A stretch of 64,000 bases of DNA from Ruminococcus sp. Marseille-P6503 (GCF_900604945.1 NZ_UWPB01000002.1:434001-498000), one strand, 5' to 3'. Positions 27,333 through 36,948 are shown, counted from the first letter of the stretch. A program made the numbers and translations. Notes: generated by a model from the sequence alone, not told the origin.

Positions 27333-29021
27333 ATGTTATTGACAGGTGCTGATATTATAATTGAATGTCTGCTTGAACAGGGAGTTGATACCGTATTCGG
27401 TTATCCCGGAGGATCCGTCCTGAATATTTACGATTCGCTTTATATGTATTCCGATAAAATAAAGCACGTCATTACCGCTCATGAACAGGCTGCCTGCCAT
27501 GCGGCCGACGGCTATTCCCGTACCACAGGCAGAACGGGCGTTGTGATCGCTACTTCGGGACCCGGCGCTACAAACCTTGTTACCGGAATCGCCACCGCAT
27601 ATATGGATTCTATTCCTATGGTAGCTATAACCGGAAACGTCGCGACCTCCCTTCTCGGGCTTGACAGCTTTCAGGAGGTGGATATATGCGGTATAACAAT
27701 GCCGATCACGAAGCATAATTATATTGTAAAGGACGTAACCAGGCTGGCGGACACTATCCGCGAGGCTTTCTATATCGCAAATGAAGGCAGAAAGGGACCG
27801 GTTCTGATCGACGTTCCCAAGGACGTTACCGCGGCGAAGTGCGAATATGTCAGAGCTGTGCCGAAAAAAATTGTCAACCACAATCCGGAAAATATAAACG
27901 CTCAGATAGAAGCCGCCGCCGAGCTTATTAAAGCAGCCGAAAGACCGATGATATACGCCGGAGGCGGAGTGGTTTCCTGCGACGCTGTTGACGAATTTGC
28001 GGTATTTGCCGATAAGTGCGACGCTCCGGTCTCTCTTTCCCTGATGGGGCAGTGCGCCTTTGACAATACAAAGCCCGCGTATACAGGTATGCTTGGAATG
28101 CACGGAACAAAAGCCTCCGCTATGGCGCTGGGAAGGTGCGACCTGCTTATAGTTCTTGGCTCCAGATTTTCCGACAGGGTTTTGTGCAACGCGGGGACCT
28201 TTGCAAAGAACACCAAGATCATACATATAGAGATCGACCCCGCGGAAATAGGCAAAAATATCAGCGTAGACGCTTACGTTACCGGAGATCTCAAGTATGT
28301 GCTTTCAAAGCTCAACGAAATACTTCCCGATATGAAGCATTCCGAATGGATGTCGGAAACAGCCGAATGGAAAAACAAATACGCGCTTAAAATGGTTCCG
28401 ATAGAAAGCGAGGACGAGGTTCTGCCTCAGGACGTTATAGAGGAGCTTGACAGGCTTACGAACGGAGAAGCTATTATTGCCACCGAGGTAGGACAGCACC
28501 AGATGTGGGCGGCGCAGTATTACAATTTCAGAAAGCCGCGTTCCTTTGCTTCAAGCGGAGGACTTGGAACGATGGGCTACGGGCTCGGCGCGGCGATTGG
28601 CTCCAAGTGCGGCAATCCTGACAGACCCGTTATCAACATCGCCGGAGACGGAAGCTTTTTCATGAACTGCAACGAGCTTTCTTCGCTTGCGAAGCACCGT
28701 ATTCCGGTTATAGAGCTAGTTTTTGAAAATAACGTTCTTGGAATGGTTCGTCAGTGGCAGAGGCTTTTCTATGGTAAAAGGTTTTCTCAGACTGATATTG
28801 ACAGAGGCGCCGACCTTATCAAGCTTGCCGGCGCGTTCGGTATCGAAAGCGTTCTTATTGAGAAAAAGTCCGATATAAAGCCTATGCTTGAAAAGGCGCT
28901 TTCCTGCGGAAAGCCATGTCTTGTCGACTGCCGTATAAATAAGGACGTCAACGTTCTTCCCATGGTTCCGGCAGGCGCCGACGTGCTTGAGCCTATTATG
29001 GAAATTGATTTGTCGGAATAA
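27333..29021 (+). CDS. ilvB: Acetolactate synthase, large subunit
   Basis: A thiamine-diphosphate enzyme that joins two pyruvates (or pyruvate and 2-oxobutyrate) for branched-chain amino acids. The activating Glu lies in TAHEQAACHAADGYSR. FAD/active-site motifs include SGPGATN. The ThDP motif GDGSFFMN...ENN is present near residue 437, and GMVRQWQ is the herbicide-binding Trp region of biosynthetic enzymes. No small regulatory subunit (ilvN) is next to it. Confidence 0.9.
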   Translation: MLLTGADIIIECLLEQGVDTVFGYPGGSVLNIYDSLYMYSDKIKHVITAHEQAACHAADGYSRTTGRTGVVIATSGPGATNLVTGIATAYMDSIPMVAITGNVATSLLGLDSFQEVDICGITMPITKHNYIVKDVTRLADTIREAFYIANEGRKGPVLIDVPKDVTAAKCEYVRAVPKKIVNHNPENINAQIEAAAELIKAAERPMIYAGGGVVSCDAVDEFAVFADKCDAPVSLSLMGQCAFDNTKPAYTGMLGMHGTKASAMALGRCDLLIVLGSRFSDRVLCNAGTFAKNTKIIHIEIDPAEIGKNISVDAYVTGDLKYVLSKLNEILPDMKHSEWMSETAEWKNKYALKMVPIESEDEVLPQDVIEELDRLTNGEAIIATEVGQHQMWAAQYYNFRKPRSFASSGGLGTMGYGLGAAIGSKCGNPDRPVINIAGDGSFFMNCNELSSLAKHRIPVIELVFENNVLGMVRQWQRLFYGKRFSQTDIDRGADLIKLAGAFGIESVLIEKKSDIKPMLEKALSCGKPCLVDCRINKDVNVLPMVPAGADVLEPIMEIDLSE

Positions 29022-29067
29022 CTGAAGGCGGCTTTGTGTCGCCTTTTTCAGCCGAGGGGGTATCCTG

Positions 29068-30411
29068 TTGAAAAAAACTGATAAATTCAAGGAGCACGTT
29101 CTGCTGGTAGTAATAGGAGTCGTGCTGTTCTGGGCGCTTTTCAATTACGAAAAAATATTCCATCTCCTGGGCTGGGGAATGAGGATACTTTCGCCTTTCG
29201 TCATCGGAGTGGTGCTTGCGCTTATTTTGAACGTACCCATGAGCGCGATTGAGCGTACGATGTTCCGCCCCGACAAGAACAACAGCTACCGCAGAGTAGC
29301 CGGAAAGATCAAACGTCCCGTTTCTCTTATCCTGACGCTTATAATCTTTTTCGGCGTTATAGTTCTGGTGCTTTACCTGATAATTCCGGAGCTAATAGCG
29401 ACATTTACCAGACTTTCGGAGGATATTCCGGACTTTATCAAGGACATGAGCCGGAGATTTCAGGATTCAAAGCAGCTGAACCGCTGGCTTGATGAAATGA
29501 ATATCAGCAGGGAGGTCGTCACCCAAAAGCTTCAGGAGATTTTTCAGGACGGAGTTCTGATACTCAAAACGGTAAACTCCACCGTAAGCGTGGCGTCGTC
29601 GATGATATCCACCGTTGTAAACTTCTTTATCGGAATCTTTTTCGCGGTATATATGCTGCTTCAGAAGGAAAAGCTGAAAAATCAGCTTTACAGGATAACC
29701 ATGGCTTTTTTTCCGAAAAGAGCGGCGGAACTGCTGTGTCATATATGCAATATGTCGAAAAGCACATTTTCAAAATTTCTTTCAGGACAGTGTACGGAAG
29801 CTTTTATACTTGGATCTCTGTGCTGTATAGGAATGTCCATACTGAAATTCCCTAACGCAGTGACTATAGGAATCCTCGTAGCGGTGACTGCCTTTATTCC
29901 TATTGTCGGAGCGTTTATCGGAGTTGCCGTCGGAGCGTTTCTCATAATGGTCACCGATTTCATGCAGGCCGTATGGTTCGTGGTCTTTATGCTTATTCTG
30001 CAGCAGATAGAGGGAAACCTTATCTATCCTAAAGTTGTGGGACAGTCGGTAGGACTTCCCTCTCTCTGGGTGCTTTTCGCCGTTACCATAGGCGGAGCTG
30101 TCGGAGGAATAGTCGGAATGTTTATAAGCGTCCCTATATGCTCTGTGCTGTACTGCCTGCTTCGGGAAGCGGTAGTCTATCTGAATACCAAAAAAGGATA
30201 CGGCAGCGGCGGCGCCGGTTCTCAGGCGGCTTGCTGCGGCGCGGGGGCTCAGACGGAAGAAAAGGAAGCCGCCTCTGAAGAGGACGGCGTTAAAGTAATA
30301 AGCCGCAGTCAGACATCGGAGGACAGCGTAAAAAAATCTCAGACTGTTTCAGAAACCGAAGGCTCAGCCGGACGGATTTTTAAGAATAATAAAAAAAGAG
30401 GAAAAAAATAA
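29068..30411 (+). CDS. AI-2E family (PerM-type) membrane protein
   Basis: The 447 aa protein has seven to eight hydrophobic segments: two near the N-terminus, a long pair near residues 90-120, and four after about 215. FIPIVGAFIGVAVGAF and LQQIEGNLIYPKVVGQSVGLPSLWVLFAV are hallmarks of the family. Members export small molecules or ions (AI-2, or Na+/H+ exchange in some). The specific substrate here is unknown. A charged tail rich in Ser, Glu and Lys (about 60 residues) is added at the C-terminus. The start is TTG at 29068. Confidence 0.85.
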   Translation: MKKTDKFKEHVLLVVIGVVLFWALFNYEKIFHLLGWGMRILSPFVIGVVLALILNVPMSAIERTMFRPDKNNSYRRVAGKIKRPVSLILTLIIFFGVIVLVLYLIIPELIATFTRLSEDIPDFIKDMSRRFQDSKQLNRWLDEMNISREVVTQKLQEIFQDGVLILKTVNSTVSVASSMISTVVNFFIGIFFAVYMLLQKEKLKNQLYRITMAFFPKRAAELLCHICNMSKSTFSKFLSGQCTEAFILGSLCCIGMSILKFPNAVTIGILVAVTAFIPIVGAFIGVAVGAFLIMVTDFMQAVWFVVFMLILQQIEGNLIYPKVVGQSVGLPSLWVLFAVTIGGAVGGIVGMFISVPICSVLYCLLREAVVYLNTKKGYGSGGAGSQAACCGAGAQTEEKEAASEEDGVKVISRSQTSEDSVKKSQTVSETEGSAGRIFKNNKKRGKK

Positions 30412-30417
30412 GCATGA

Positions 30418-30465
30418 AAAAACCGGATGCTTTCCGTCATTTGAGGAAAGTATCCGGTTAATTTC
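30418..30465. terminator. Terminator between AI-2E gene and hlyIII
   Basis: ACCGGATGCTTTCC (30422-30435) pairs with GGAAAGTATCCGGT (30445-30458), flanked by A-rich and T-rich runs, serving both convergent genes. Confidence 0.85.
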
Positions 30466-30467
30466 AT

Positions 30468-31142
30468 TTAGTCGTTCATTATTATCAGGAGAATTGCAAA
30501 ATAGTGAAAGACGGTTCCTCCTATAGTAAAAAGATGCCATATCGAATGAAAGTATTTTATTTTCTTTAAGGCGTAAAATATAATTCCTACCGTGTAAAAA
30601 ATTCCGCCCACCAAGAGAAAGATCAGCGGGATTTTATCGACAGCTTCGATCATCGGCTTTACCGCAAATACAATGACCCAGCCCATTGCTATATAGCAGA
30701 CAAGCGACGGTTTACTGAATTTTTCAAGGTTTATCGAATTAAGCACGATCCCCAGTATTGCCGCGCCCCACACAACGCCGAAAAGCGCCCAGCCAAGCGA
30801 ACCTCTCAGCGGAACAAGGGTTATCGGCGTATAGGTTCCCGCTATAAGCAGAAAAATGGTGTTATGGTCCATTATTCTGAAAAACTTTTTGGCCTTGCGG
30901 TTTGTAATAGCGTGATACAGCGTTGACATCGTATAAAGAATTATCATGCTTGCGCCGTAAACTGCCGAGCTGACAACGCCCCACGCGTTGGAATATATCG
31001 CCGCGAAAACGATAAGCACAACGGTTCCCGCAATCGCCAGCAGTCCTCCGGTTCCGTGAGAAACGGAATTAAAAATCTCTTCGCCCAGGGTATATCTTTT
31101 GGTCATATCCTGAGCCGGAGCTTCCCTTTTATTTTCTGTCAT
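30468..31142 (-). CDS. Hemolysin III / PAQR family membrane protein
   Basis: A 224 aa, seven-helix membrane protein. SVSHGTGG, STLYHAI, FFRIMDHNTIFLLIAGTYTPI and the C-terminal FHSIWHLFTIGGTVFHYFAIL carry the conserved Ser, His and Asp residues that form a zinc site in PAQR proteins. Haemolytic activity is doubtful despite the name; ceramidase-like hydrolase activity is the known chemistry in this superfamily. Confidence 0.88.
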   Translation of the reverse strand: MTENKREAPAQDMTKRYTLGEEIFNSVSHGTGGLLAIAGTVVLIVFAAIYSNAWGVVSSAVYGASMIILYTMSTLYHAITNRKAKKFFRIMDHNTIFLLIAGTYTPITLVPLRGSLGWALFGVVWGAAILGIVLNSINLEKFSKPSLVCYIAMGWVIVFAVKPMIEAVDKIPLIFLLVGGIFYTVGIIFYALKKIKYFHSIWHLFTIGGTVFHYFAILLIIMND

Positions 31143-31182
31143 AAGCGACCATCCTTTCTTTTTATCTGTTCTTCACAAAAAT

Positions 31183-31211
31183 ATAGTATCACTTTTAGGC
31201 TCGTATGTCAA
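31183..31211 (-). promoter_or_regulatory. Promoter of the hemolysin III gene
   Basis: On the minus strand TTGACA (31206-31211) and TACTAT (31183-31188), 17 nt spacer. Confidence 0.6.
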
Positions 31212-31243
31212 GATGATTTTTTGACATATGTCGCAGTTTTGCC

Positions 31244-31272
31244 TTGACACCGGCAAAACGCTGTGCTACAAT
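31244..31272 (+). promoter_or_regulatory. Promoter of the two-component operon
   Basis: TTGACA and TACAAT with 17 nt between them. It gives a leader of about 180 nt in front of the response regulator. The 316 nt gap 31143-31458 holds this and the divergent hlyIII promoter. Confidence 0.65.
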
Positions 31273-31390
31273 AATTACCGAAAGGAAAAGGCGCAGGACG
31301 GCTAAATTCTGTGCTGTCCTGAAAATTCCGCAAATTTTCACAATATCTACACATAATAAAGTTATTATATAGAAAACGAATATGAAAGCA

Positions 31391-31438
31391 AGGCGATACT
31401 GCGCGAAGCCGTCTGACCGGGTCAGAAAGGTATTGCCT
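31391..31438 (+). promoter_or_regulatory. Structured 5' leader of the response regulator gene
   Basis: AGGCGATAC (31391-31399) can pair with GTATTGCCT (31430-31438) around an inner TCTGAC/GTCAGA hairpin (31412-31417/31421-31426). A separate CAGGAC/GTCCTG stem lies earlier in the leader. The outer stem ends only a few bases before the GAGGAGG site, so it could affect translation. No known riboswitch was recognised. Confidence 0.35.
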
Positions 31439-31458
31439 GAATATGAGGAGGTTTTAAT

Positions 31459-32133
31459 ATGCCGAGAATGCTGGTTGTAGACGACGAACCGAGGATACGG
31501 GAAATTATCAGGGAATATGCCGAGTTCAACGGCTTTGAGGTGGTTCAGTCTGAGGACGGAATGGACGCCGTTGACAGAGTGAAAAAAGAGGATTTTGATA
31601 TTATCATAATGGATATTATGATGCCTAAGCTGGACGGCTATTCCGCCTGCAAGGAAATAAAAAAGATAAAGGAAATTCCGGTGATTATGCTTTCCGCGAG
31701 AGGCGAGGAATACGACAAGCTCTTCGGCTTTGAGATCGGAGTGGACGATTACGTTGTCAAGCCCTTTTCTCCCAAGGAGCTGATGGCTAGAGTGCGCGCC
31801 GTTATGAACAGGGTGAAGGCGTCGCAGAGAACCGAGGACGTTATTACCTACAAGGGGCTTTGCATTAATTTTACCGCCAGAGAGGTGACTATTGACGGAG
31901 AGCGCGTTTCAATGACGCCTAAGGAATACGACCTGCTTTTCTATCTGGTTAAGAATATGAATATCGCGCTTTCGAGAGAAAAGCTTCTGGAAGAGGTGTG
32001 GGGCTTTGATTTTTACGGCGACGACAGGACGGTCGATACTCACATAAAAATGCTCAGGAACAGTCTGGGTCCTTACCGCAATCTGATCGTTACGCTGAGA
32101 GGAATGGGCTATAAGTTTGAAAAAATTCAGTGA
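31459..32133 (+). CDS. OmpR-family response regulator
   Basis: Receiver domain at residues 1-120 with acidic pair DDE, phospho-acceptor Asp in IIMDIMMP, the conserved Ser in MLSARGE and Lys in VVKPFSP. A winged-helix DNA-binding domain follows (SMTPKEYDLLFYLVKNMNIALSREKLLEEVWG...RTVDTHIKMLR). GAGGAGG precedes the ATG. It overlaps the histidine kinase gene. Confidence 0.96.
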   Translation: MPRMLVVDDEPRIREIIREYAEFNGFEVVQSEDGMDAVDRVKKEDFDIIIMDIMMPKLDGYSACKEIKKIKEIPVIMLSARGEEYDKLFGFEIGVDDYVVKPFSPKELMARVRAVMNRVKASQRTEDVITYKGLCINFTAREVTIDGERVSMTPKEYDLLFYLVKNMNIALSREKLLEEVWGFDFYGDDRTVDTHIKMLRNSLGPYRNLIVTLRGMGYKFEKIQ

Positions 32134-33706
32134 AATCAAAGAAAAGGTAAAGGCCAGAAAGCTTGCGATCGAGGGGAAACGTTCGCTGCGTTCGTATGTA
32201 TGGATGTATTTTATATTCTTTACCGTATTTATTCTGGTGCTTATCTGGCTGTTTCAGTATTATTTCCTTGACAGCTATTACGAATCCGCCAAAATAAGGG
32301 ACGTTCAGAAGGCGGCTGTAAGGATAGTACGCAATTATGACAGCGATGATATTCAGGATATTTCAAGGCAGCTTGCGTTTGACAACAGCCTGTGCGTAGT
32401 CGTCCTCGACGATTTTGGAAACGTGGAGCTGCTGGAAAACAATATCGGAAGCTTTTCATATTTCAGCAACGACCTGCAGAACAATTTCGGAATGTTTCTG
32501 TTTAAGCTGAAAAATGAATATAACAGCTCCGGTGAAAAATATATCACCAAGATCCATCAGAACGAGCATTTCAAAAGCAAGGAAATATTTTTCTGTACCG
32601 ATATACAGAGCGAAGGCTCGGAAGCTCCGCTGTATCTTTTTATTGAAAGCTCGGTCGCGCCTATTGATTCGACGGTCAATATAATCAGGGAGCAGCTTAT
32701 CTATATTACAATAATTCTTTTTGAGCTTGCGTTTATCGTTACGATGTATATTTCCAAAAGGCTTTCCCGTCCGATAGTTGAAATAACAAAGACCGCCAAG
32801 AAATTCGGCGCCGGAGATTATTCGGTTGAATTCAAAGCGGGAGGCTACAAGGAGATCGAAGAGCTTTCCAAGGTGCTTGACAATGCAAAGAACGAGATTC
32901 AGAAGGTTTCCGACCTGAGAAAAGACCTTATTGCCAACATATCTCACGATCTGAGAACGCCGCTTACCATGGTGAAGGCATATGCGGAAATGATAAGGGA
33001 TCTGTCGGGAGACAATCCGCAGAAGCGGAACGAGCACGTTCAGATCATTATAGACGAGGCGGACAGGCTTTCCAGCCTTGTAAACAATATTCTTGAGCTG
33101 TCCAAGCTTGAAAGCGGAAATACGGAGCTTGAGCTGTCTGATTTTTCGGTGCATGAGAAGATACGCGACGTGCTTACCCGCTATACTCTGCTGATAGAAA
33201 ACGACGGCTACGACATTCAGTTTATTGAAGATGAGGACAGGATCATAAGAGCCGATATTGAAAAGCTGGATCAGGTTCTGTACAATTTTATAAACAATGC
33301 TGTAAATTACAGCGGCGACGACAAACGTATACGCATAAAGCAGGTCAACAAGCCTTCCTGCGTAAGAATAGAGATAATCGACAACGGCAGGGGAATTTCA
33401 AAGGAGCTGCTGCCGCTGATATTCGACCGTTATTACCGCGATTCAAAGTATAAGCGCGACGTTATTGGTACGGGACTCGGACTTTCGATCTGCAAGGAGA
33501 TACTGAAAAGGCACGGCTTTGCTTTCGGAGTACAGTCGGAGGAAGGAAAGGGCTCTACCTTCTGGTTTGAGGCAAAGCTTGCTCCCGTAAAAAAGAGCGA
33601 CAAGCACAGCCAGGGCAAAAAGCCGCTTACCTATCTTCCCGCCCAGACCGAAGAGCAGGTAATGGCCGAGGAAGCCATGCACGGTCAGAACAGTGAAAAG
33701 CCATAG
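32117..33706 (+). CDS. Sensor histidine kinase
   Basis: Partner of the upstream response regulator. Two membrane spans (about 28-50 and 193-213) flank an extracytoplasmic sensor domain of roughly 140 residues. Then HAMP, a HisKA box with the phosphorylated His (NISHDLRTPL, His about 277), and a HATPase with NFINNAVNYS, IDNGRGIS and GTGLGLSI. The start is TTG at 32117, overlapping the regulator by 17 nt, which implies coupled translation. The domain order resembles WalK/PhoR-type kinases, but the signal is unknown. Confidence 0.93.
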   Translation: MKKFSEIKEKVKARKLAIEGKRSLRSYVWMYFIFFTVFILVLIWLFQYYFLDSYYESAKIRDVQKAAVRIVRNYDSDDIQDISRQLAFDNSLCVVVLDDFGNVELLENNIGSFSYFSNDLQNNFGMFLFKLKNEYNSSGEKYITKIHQNEHFKSKEIFFCTDIQSEGSEAPLYLFIESSVAPIDSTVNIIREQLIYITIILFELAFIVTMYISKRLSRPIVEITKTAKKFGAGDYSVEFKAGGYKEIEELSKVLDNAKNEIQKVSDLRKDLIANISHDLRTPLTMVKAYAEMIRDLSGDNPQKRNEHVQIIIDEADRLSSLVNNILELSKLESGNTELELSDFSVHEKIRDVLTRYTLLIENDGYDIQFIEDEDRIIRADIEKLDQVLYNFINNAVNYSGDDKRIRIKQVNKPSCVRIEIIDNGRGISKELLPLIFDRYYRDSKYKRDVIGTGLGLSICKEILKRHGFAFGVQSEEGKGSTFWFEAKLAPVKKSDKHSQGKKPLTYLPAQTEEQVMAEEAMHGQNSEKP

Positions 33707-33728
33707 AGGAAAGACCCGCTAAAAAACG

Positions 33729-33772
33729 CGATACCGCGCCGCTCCCGAAAAGGGGCGGCGCGGTATTTTTAT
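33729..33772. terminator. Terminator after the kinase gene
   Basis: ATACCGCGCCGC (33731-33742) pairs with GCGGCGCGGTAT (33755-33766), then TTTTT. It can also serve the convergent CHAP gene. Confidence 0.9.
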
Positions 33773-33793
33773 TAACGGATCATTATACAGGCT

Positions 33794-35965
33794 TCATACC
33801 CTGATTTTTATTACGTCGGAGCATATTCCGTACTGCCTTTTGCCTCCGACATTTTTAAAAGCTCTTACTTTTATGTAATTCCAGCCTGAATAGGAGGATA
33901 TTTTCTGCGAAACCGCCGCAGGCTCGGTTATTGTTTTTGCCAGAGAGAAAGAACCGTCCTTGCCGGTTTTGGAAATATATATCTGATATCCGGACGAATT
34001 TTTCTGCATATTCCATTTTACCTTTATGCCGCTGCCGGAGCTTACAGCTGAAGCCTTGGTTTTAAGCGGATTTGTAACGGCGCTTATAGCTTCTGTAGCC
34101 TTGCCGTAATATACGGTTTTATCCTTGCTGTAATAGGCTCTTACCTTGTATTTGTAGGACGCGCAGGAGGCAAGCTTTGAATCCTTGTAGGAATTTGTTT
34201 TAACGTCCGCTATTCTTTTATATGTCTTTGCGTAAGGGTCGTATCTATAGACGTAATAGCCGCTTGCTCCGTTGTATTTGCTCCAGGTAAGGCTTATGTA
34301 ATTTCCTCCGGTCTTTGAAACCTTTGCGTTTTTAAGCTGTGACGGACAGATTTTAAAGGTAAGCTTTTTGGTTCCGCTGTAAAGACCCTTGCCCTTTACG
34401 GTCACCTGGGCGGTTCCTGTCTTTACGTTAGCTGAATAAACCGCGGTATAGTCTATGCCCTTAACCAGCTTTCTGCTGCCGTTTTTAACAGTTATTTCAG
34501 GCTTCAAAGCGCTTCCGGTATAATACTGATCGTCAATTTTCTCAAAGGTCATATCAGCAATATCCTCGGTTACCGTTACGCTGCATTTTGCCGTTTTGCC
34601 GCCGGAGGTTTCAGCCGTTATAGTCGCGGTGCCGGCGTTCTTACCTACCACATTTCCGCCCGATACGGAGGCGGTGTTTTTATTGCTTGACGACCAGGTT
34701 ACCTCGTCCGTCACATCGGACCCTTTAAGGGTGTGCTCAAGTCTGGCGCTTTGTCCCTTTTCAATTGTAATGCTCTGAACGTTCAGAGAAATTCCCGTCG
34801 CCGGAGAGATTTTGACTGTTACTGTTTTGCGGGATTTGTTTCCGTATGTATCGTAGGCGTATATACGGGTAGTATATTCGCCTGTTTCGTTGTTGTGATC
34901 CGCTGTGCTTACATAGAACGAAGCCTTTGATCCGTTTACAGCTCCGTCGTAAGCCGTTCCCGATGCCCAGCCGCTTTCAAGATCGTCCGTTGAATTCTTT
35001 GCGGTCCAGGTAGGAAATTTAACGTTTTCTATTCCCGAGCTGTCAGAAACCGTGCAGGTAACGGTATAGCCCTTGGCGGTTATTCCCGATATTTTTACGT
35101 TGGATATTTTAGGCGGCGTGGTGTCGATATAGGCGCTGAGCGTCTTTGAAGACATATTTCCGTATTTATCGTACGCTCTGATTATTGTAACGTAGGTATC
35201 GTCAAGATCTCCGAAATCTGAGGTTTTTACGGCGGAAGAAACATATCTGGACGGATTGTAAACCGTACTCCATTTTAAGGCGCTTTTGCCCTTGGATTTG
35301 GGGTATGTTCCGAACTTTACATAAGAAACCTCGGTATTATCGGTAACGTTGGCGGAAACGGTATATCCGTCTGCCGATATTTTTGAAGCCTTGGCGCCGG
35401 ATATCGAGGGGGCGGACTGGTCAAGCTTCTGCTCCTCGCCGTCGATATAAAGCCTGTAGTAATAGTTTTCAGAGACGGTGCATTTTCTGTTTATTCTGGT
35501 AACGAGCTTTCCGGTTGCATAGTCTGTCCATTTGTAGTTCTGCTCTATTAGCGTAACCTCGCTGCCGTTTACTTCCTTGACGACAGCGACATGACTGTAG
35601 TCCTTATTCTGCATAATATCCCCCGGCAGAGGATTTTTTACGGCTTTAAGCTCCGCGCTGTGACCGTACATTGAAACCGACGGTTTGTCGTCCACCATAT
35701 TTATATTGTAAACCGTTACGCCGTATATCTCTGAATAAAACCTTGATACATAGCCTGCGCAGCAGTAATAGCCGGTATTGCTTGTGTAGGTAACATATTC
35801 CGCGTCTACGCCCTGAAACGTATCGACGACCTGTCCGTCCTTGGTTATCTCAACCGTCTGCTCGTCATAGGCGAGAGCCTTCGTAGTACCTAAATCGGCA
35901 AGCAGGGTAAGTATCATGCATAAGGCGCAGATAAAAGCCGGTATTCTTTTCAGCGGTGTCGTCAT
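33794..35965 (-). CDS. Secreted CHAP-domain protein with Ig-like and FN3 repeats
   Basis: Probably a wall-associated amidase/peptidase or adhesin of 723 aa. A signal peptide ends near residue 32. The CHAP-like domain (about 55-150) has Cys68/Cys69 in YYCCAGYVSRF, and His125 in PGDIMQNKDYSHVAVV. Next come two GBS-Bsp-like Ig repeats (about 185-390, each with YDxYGN), a BIG2 domain (TWSSSNKNTASV...GTATITA), an MBG-like domain with YTGSALKPEITV, and two FN3-type domains. No sorting signal is seen at the C-terminus. Catalytic activity is likely but not proven. Confidence 0.8.
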   Translation of the reverse strand: MTTPLKRIPAFICALCMILTLLADLGTTKALAYDEQTVEITKDGQVVDTFQGVDAEYVTYTSNTGYYCCAGYVSRFYSEIYGVTVYNINMVDDKPSVSMYGHSAELKAVKNPLPGDIMQNKDYSHVAVVKEVNGSEVTLIEQNYKWTDYATGKLVTRINRKCTVSENYYYRLYIDGEEQKLDQSAPSISGAKASKISADGYTVSANVTDNTEVSYVKFGTYPKSKGKSALKWSTVYNPSRYVSSAVKTSDFGDLDDTYVTIIRAYDKYGNMSSKTLSAYIDTTPPKISNVKISGITAKGYTVTCTVSDSSGIENVKFPTWTAKNSTDDLESGWASGTAYDGAVNGSKASFYVSTADHNNETGEYTTRIYAYDTYGNKSRKTVTVKISPATGISLNVQSITIEKGQSARLEHTLKGSDVTDEVTWSSSNKNTASVSGGNVVGKNAGTATITAETSGGKTAKCSVTVTEDIADMTFEKIDDQYYTGSALKPEITVKNGSRKLVKGIDYTAVYSANVKTGTAQVTVKGKGLYSGTKKLTFKICPSQLKNAKVSKTGGNYISLTWSKYNGASGYYVYRYDPYAKTYKRIADVKTNSYKDSKLASCASYKYKVRAYYSKDKTVYYGKATEAISAVTNPLKTKASAVSSGSGIKVKWNMQKNSSGYQIYISKTGKDGSFSLAKTITEPAAVSQKISSYSGWNYIKVRAFKNVGGKRQYGICSDVIKIRV

Positions 35966-36021
35966 CTCAGGTCATCCTTTCATCAGCATTTGCTGTTGCA
36001 TATACAGCGGAAACTAAAATA

Positions 36022-36050
36022 ATAATATCACAAAGGTTACAAAATGGCAA
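36022..36050 (-). promoter_or_regulatory. Promoter of the CHAP gene
   Basis: On the minus strand TTGCCA (36045-36050) and TATTAT (36022-36027), spacer 17 nt. The gap up to 36243 is otherwise empty of recognisable features. Confidence 0.5.
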
Positions 36051-36243
36051 CAGCTTTTGAACCTCTTCTGCGTTTTGCACAAATGCTTTTAGCCATTTCG
36101 CACAAAGAGCCCCCATAAACAGGGAGTTTGATTTCCATTGTTCGTAAATCCGAAGCTGAAGCGGTATATTACAAATTGTAACCTTGTCTGTCCGCTGATG
36201 TAATGATTGACTGACCCAAAGCGGTTTATTCAGTTTAAGGCAA

Positions 36244-36948
36244 TTATTTTCTCATTTTTTCCCTTATCCTTTTCCATTCAGGGCAGTACCGTCCGACCAG
36301 ATTCCAGAAATCCCTGCTGTGATTCATGTGGACGAGATGACAAAGCTCATGAATGATAACATAATCTATGCACTCCATATCCAGATAAGCGGTATTTAAA
36401 TTAATAGATATTTTTCTGTCGGAGGAGCATCTTCCCCAGCTGCTTTTCAGACGCTTTACGCAGACGCTTGCCGGATAAAGTCCGGTTGCCGAAGTCAGAT
36501 ATCCGACTCTTTCAAGGATAATTTCCGTCGCTTTTTCTTCGGCGGCACGTTCCGCCTGAGCTTTTACATAGTCCTCGGTATATCCGTTATTCACAGATAT
36601 TTTAAGCGTATCGTTTTCAAAAAAAGGCTTGAAATACCTGTCGCTGCGCACAAGGGAAATAAAAAAACGCCGTCCTGCCAGAAAAATACTGTCCCCCTCG
36701 CCGAAGCCGGTAAAGCCTGCGTCTAAGGTGCGGGGCTTCTGAAGATTTTTTATTATCCAGCCGGATTTCAGCCTGAGAAACTCCTCAGCTCGGGCTGCTT
36801 CGCAATGCTCCGGCAACTTTACCAGAACCCTGCCCTCTTTAATGCATATGTATAAATTTTTACGTTTGCCGCGGTCAAGTGTATACGAAAGCCGCTGACC
36901 GTTTTCAAGCGTGACTGTTCTTTCCTGCAACTGTCCCAAATCTACCAC
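36244..36948 (-). CDS. YgjP-like metallopeptidase (DUF45 family)
   Basis: The 234 aa protein carries the zinc motif VIIHELCHLVHMNHSRDFW, with HExxH and a downstream His, the YgjP/SprT-like signature. The WGRCSSDRKISINLNTAYL stretch just before it is also typical. Physiological substrate is not known. The start is GTG at 36948 with no strong ribosome site, so the start is uncertain. Confidence 0.87.
   Translation of the reverse strand: MVDLGQLQERTVTLENGQRLSYTLDRGKRKNLYICIKEGRVLVKLPEHCEAARAEEFLRLKSGWIIKNLQKPRTLDAGFTGFGEGDSIFLAGRRFFISLVRSDRYFKPFFENDTLKISVNNGYTEDYVKAQAERAAEEKATEIILERVGYLTSATGLYPASVCVKRLKSSWGRCSSDRKISINLNTAYLDMECIDYVIIHELCHLVHMNHSRDFWNLVGRYCPEWKRIREKMRK

Noticed and set aside
27336-28226. 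Long minus-strand frame opposite acetolactate synthase
   Set aside because: The plus-strand enzyme is unambiguous; the antisense frame lacks motifs and a ribosome site.
32456-33154. Long minus-strand frame opposite the histidine kinase
   Set aside because: Shadow of a clear kinase gene; no domain seen.
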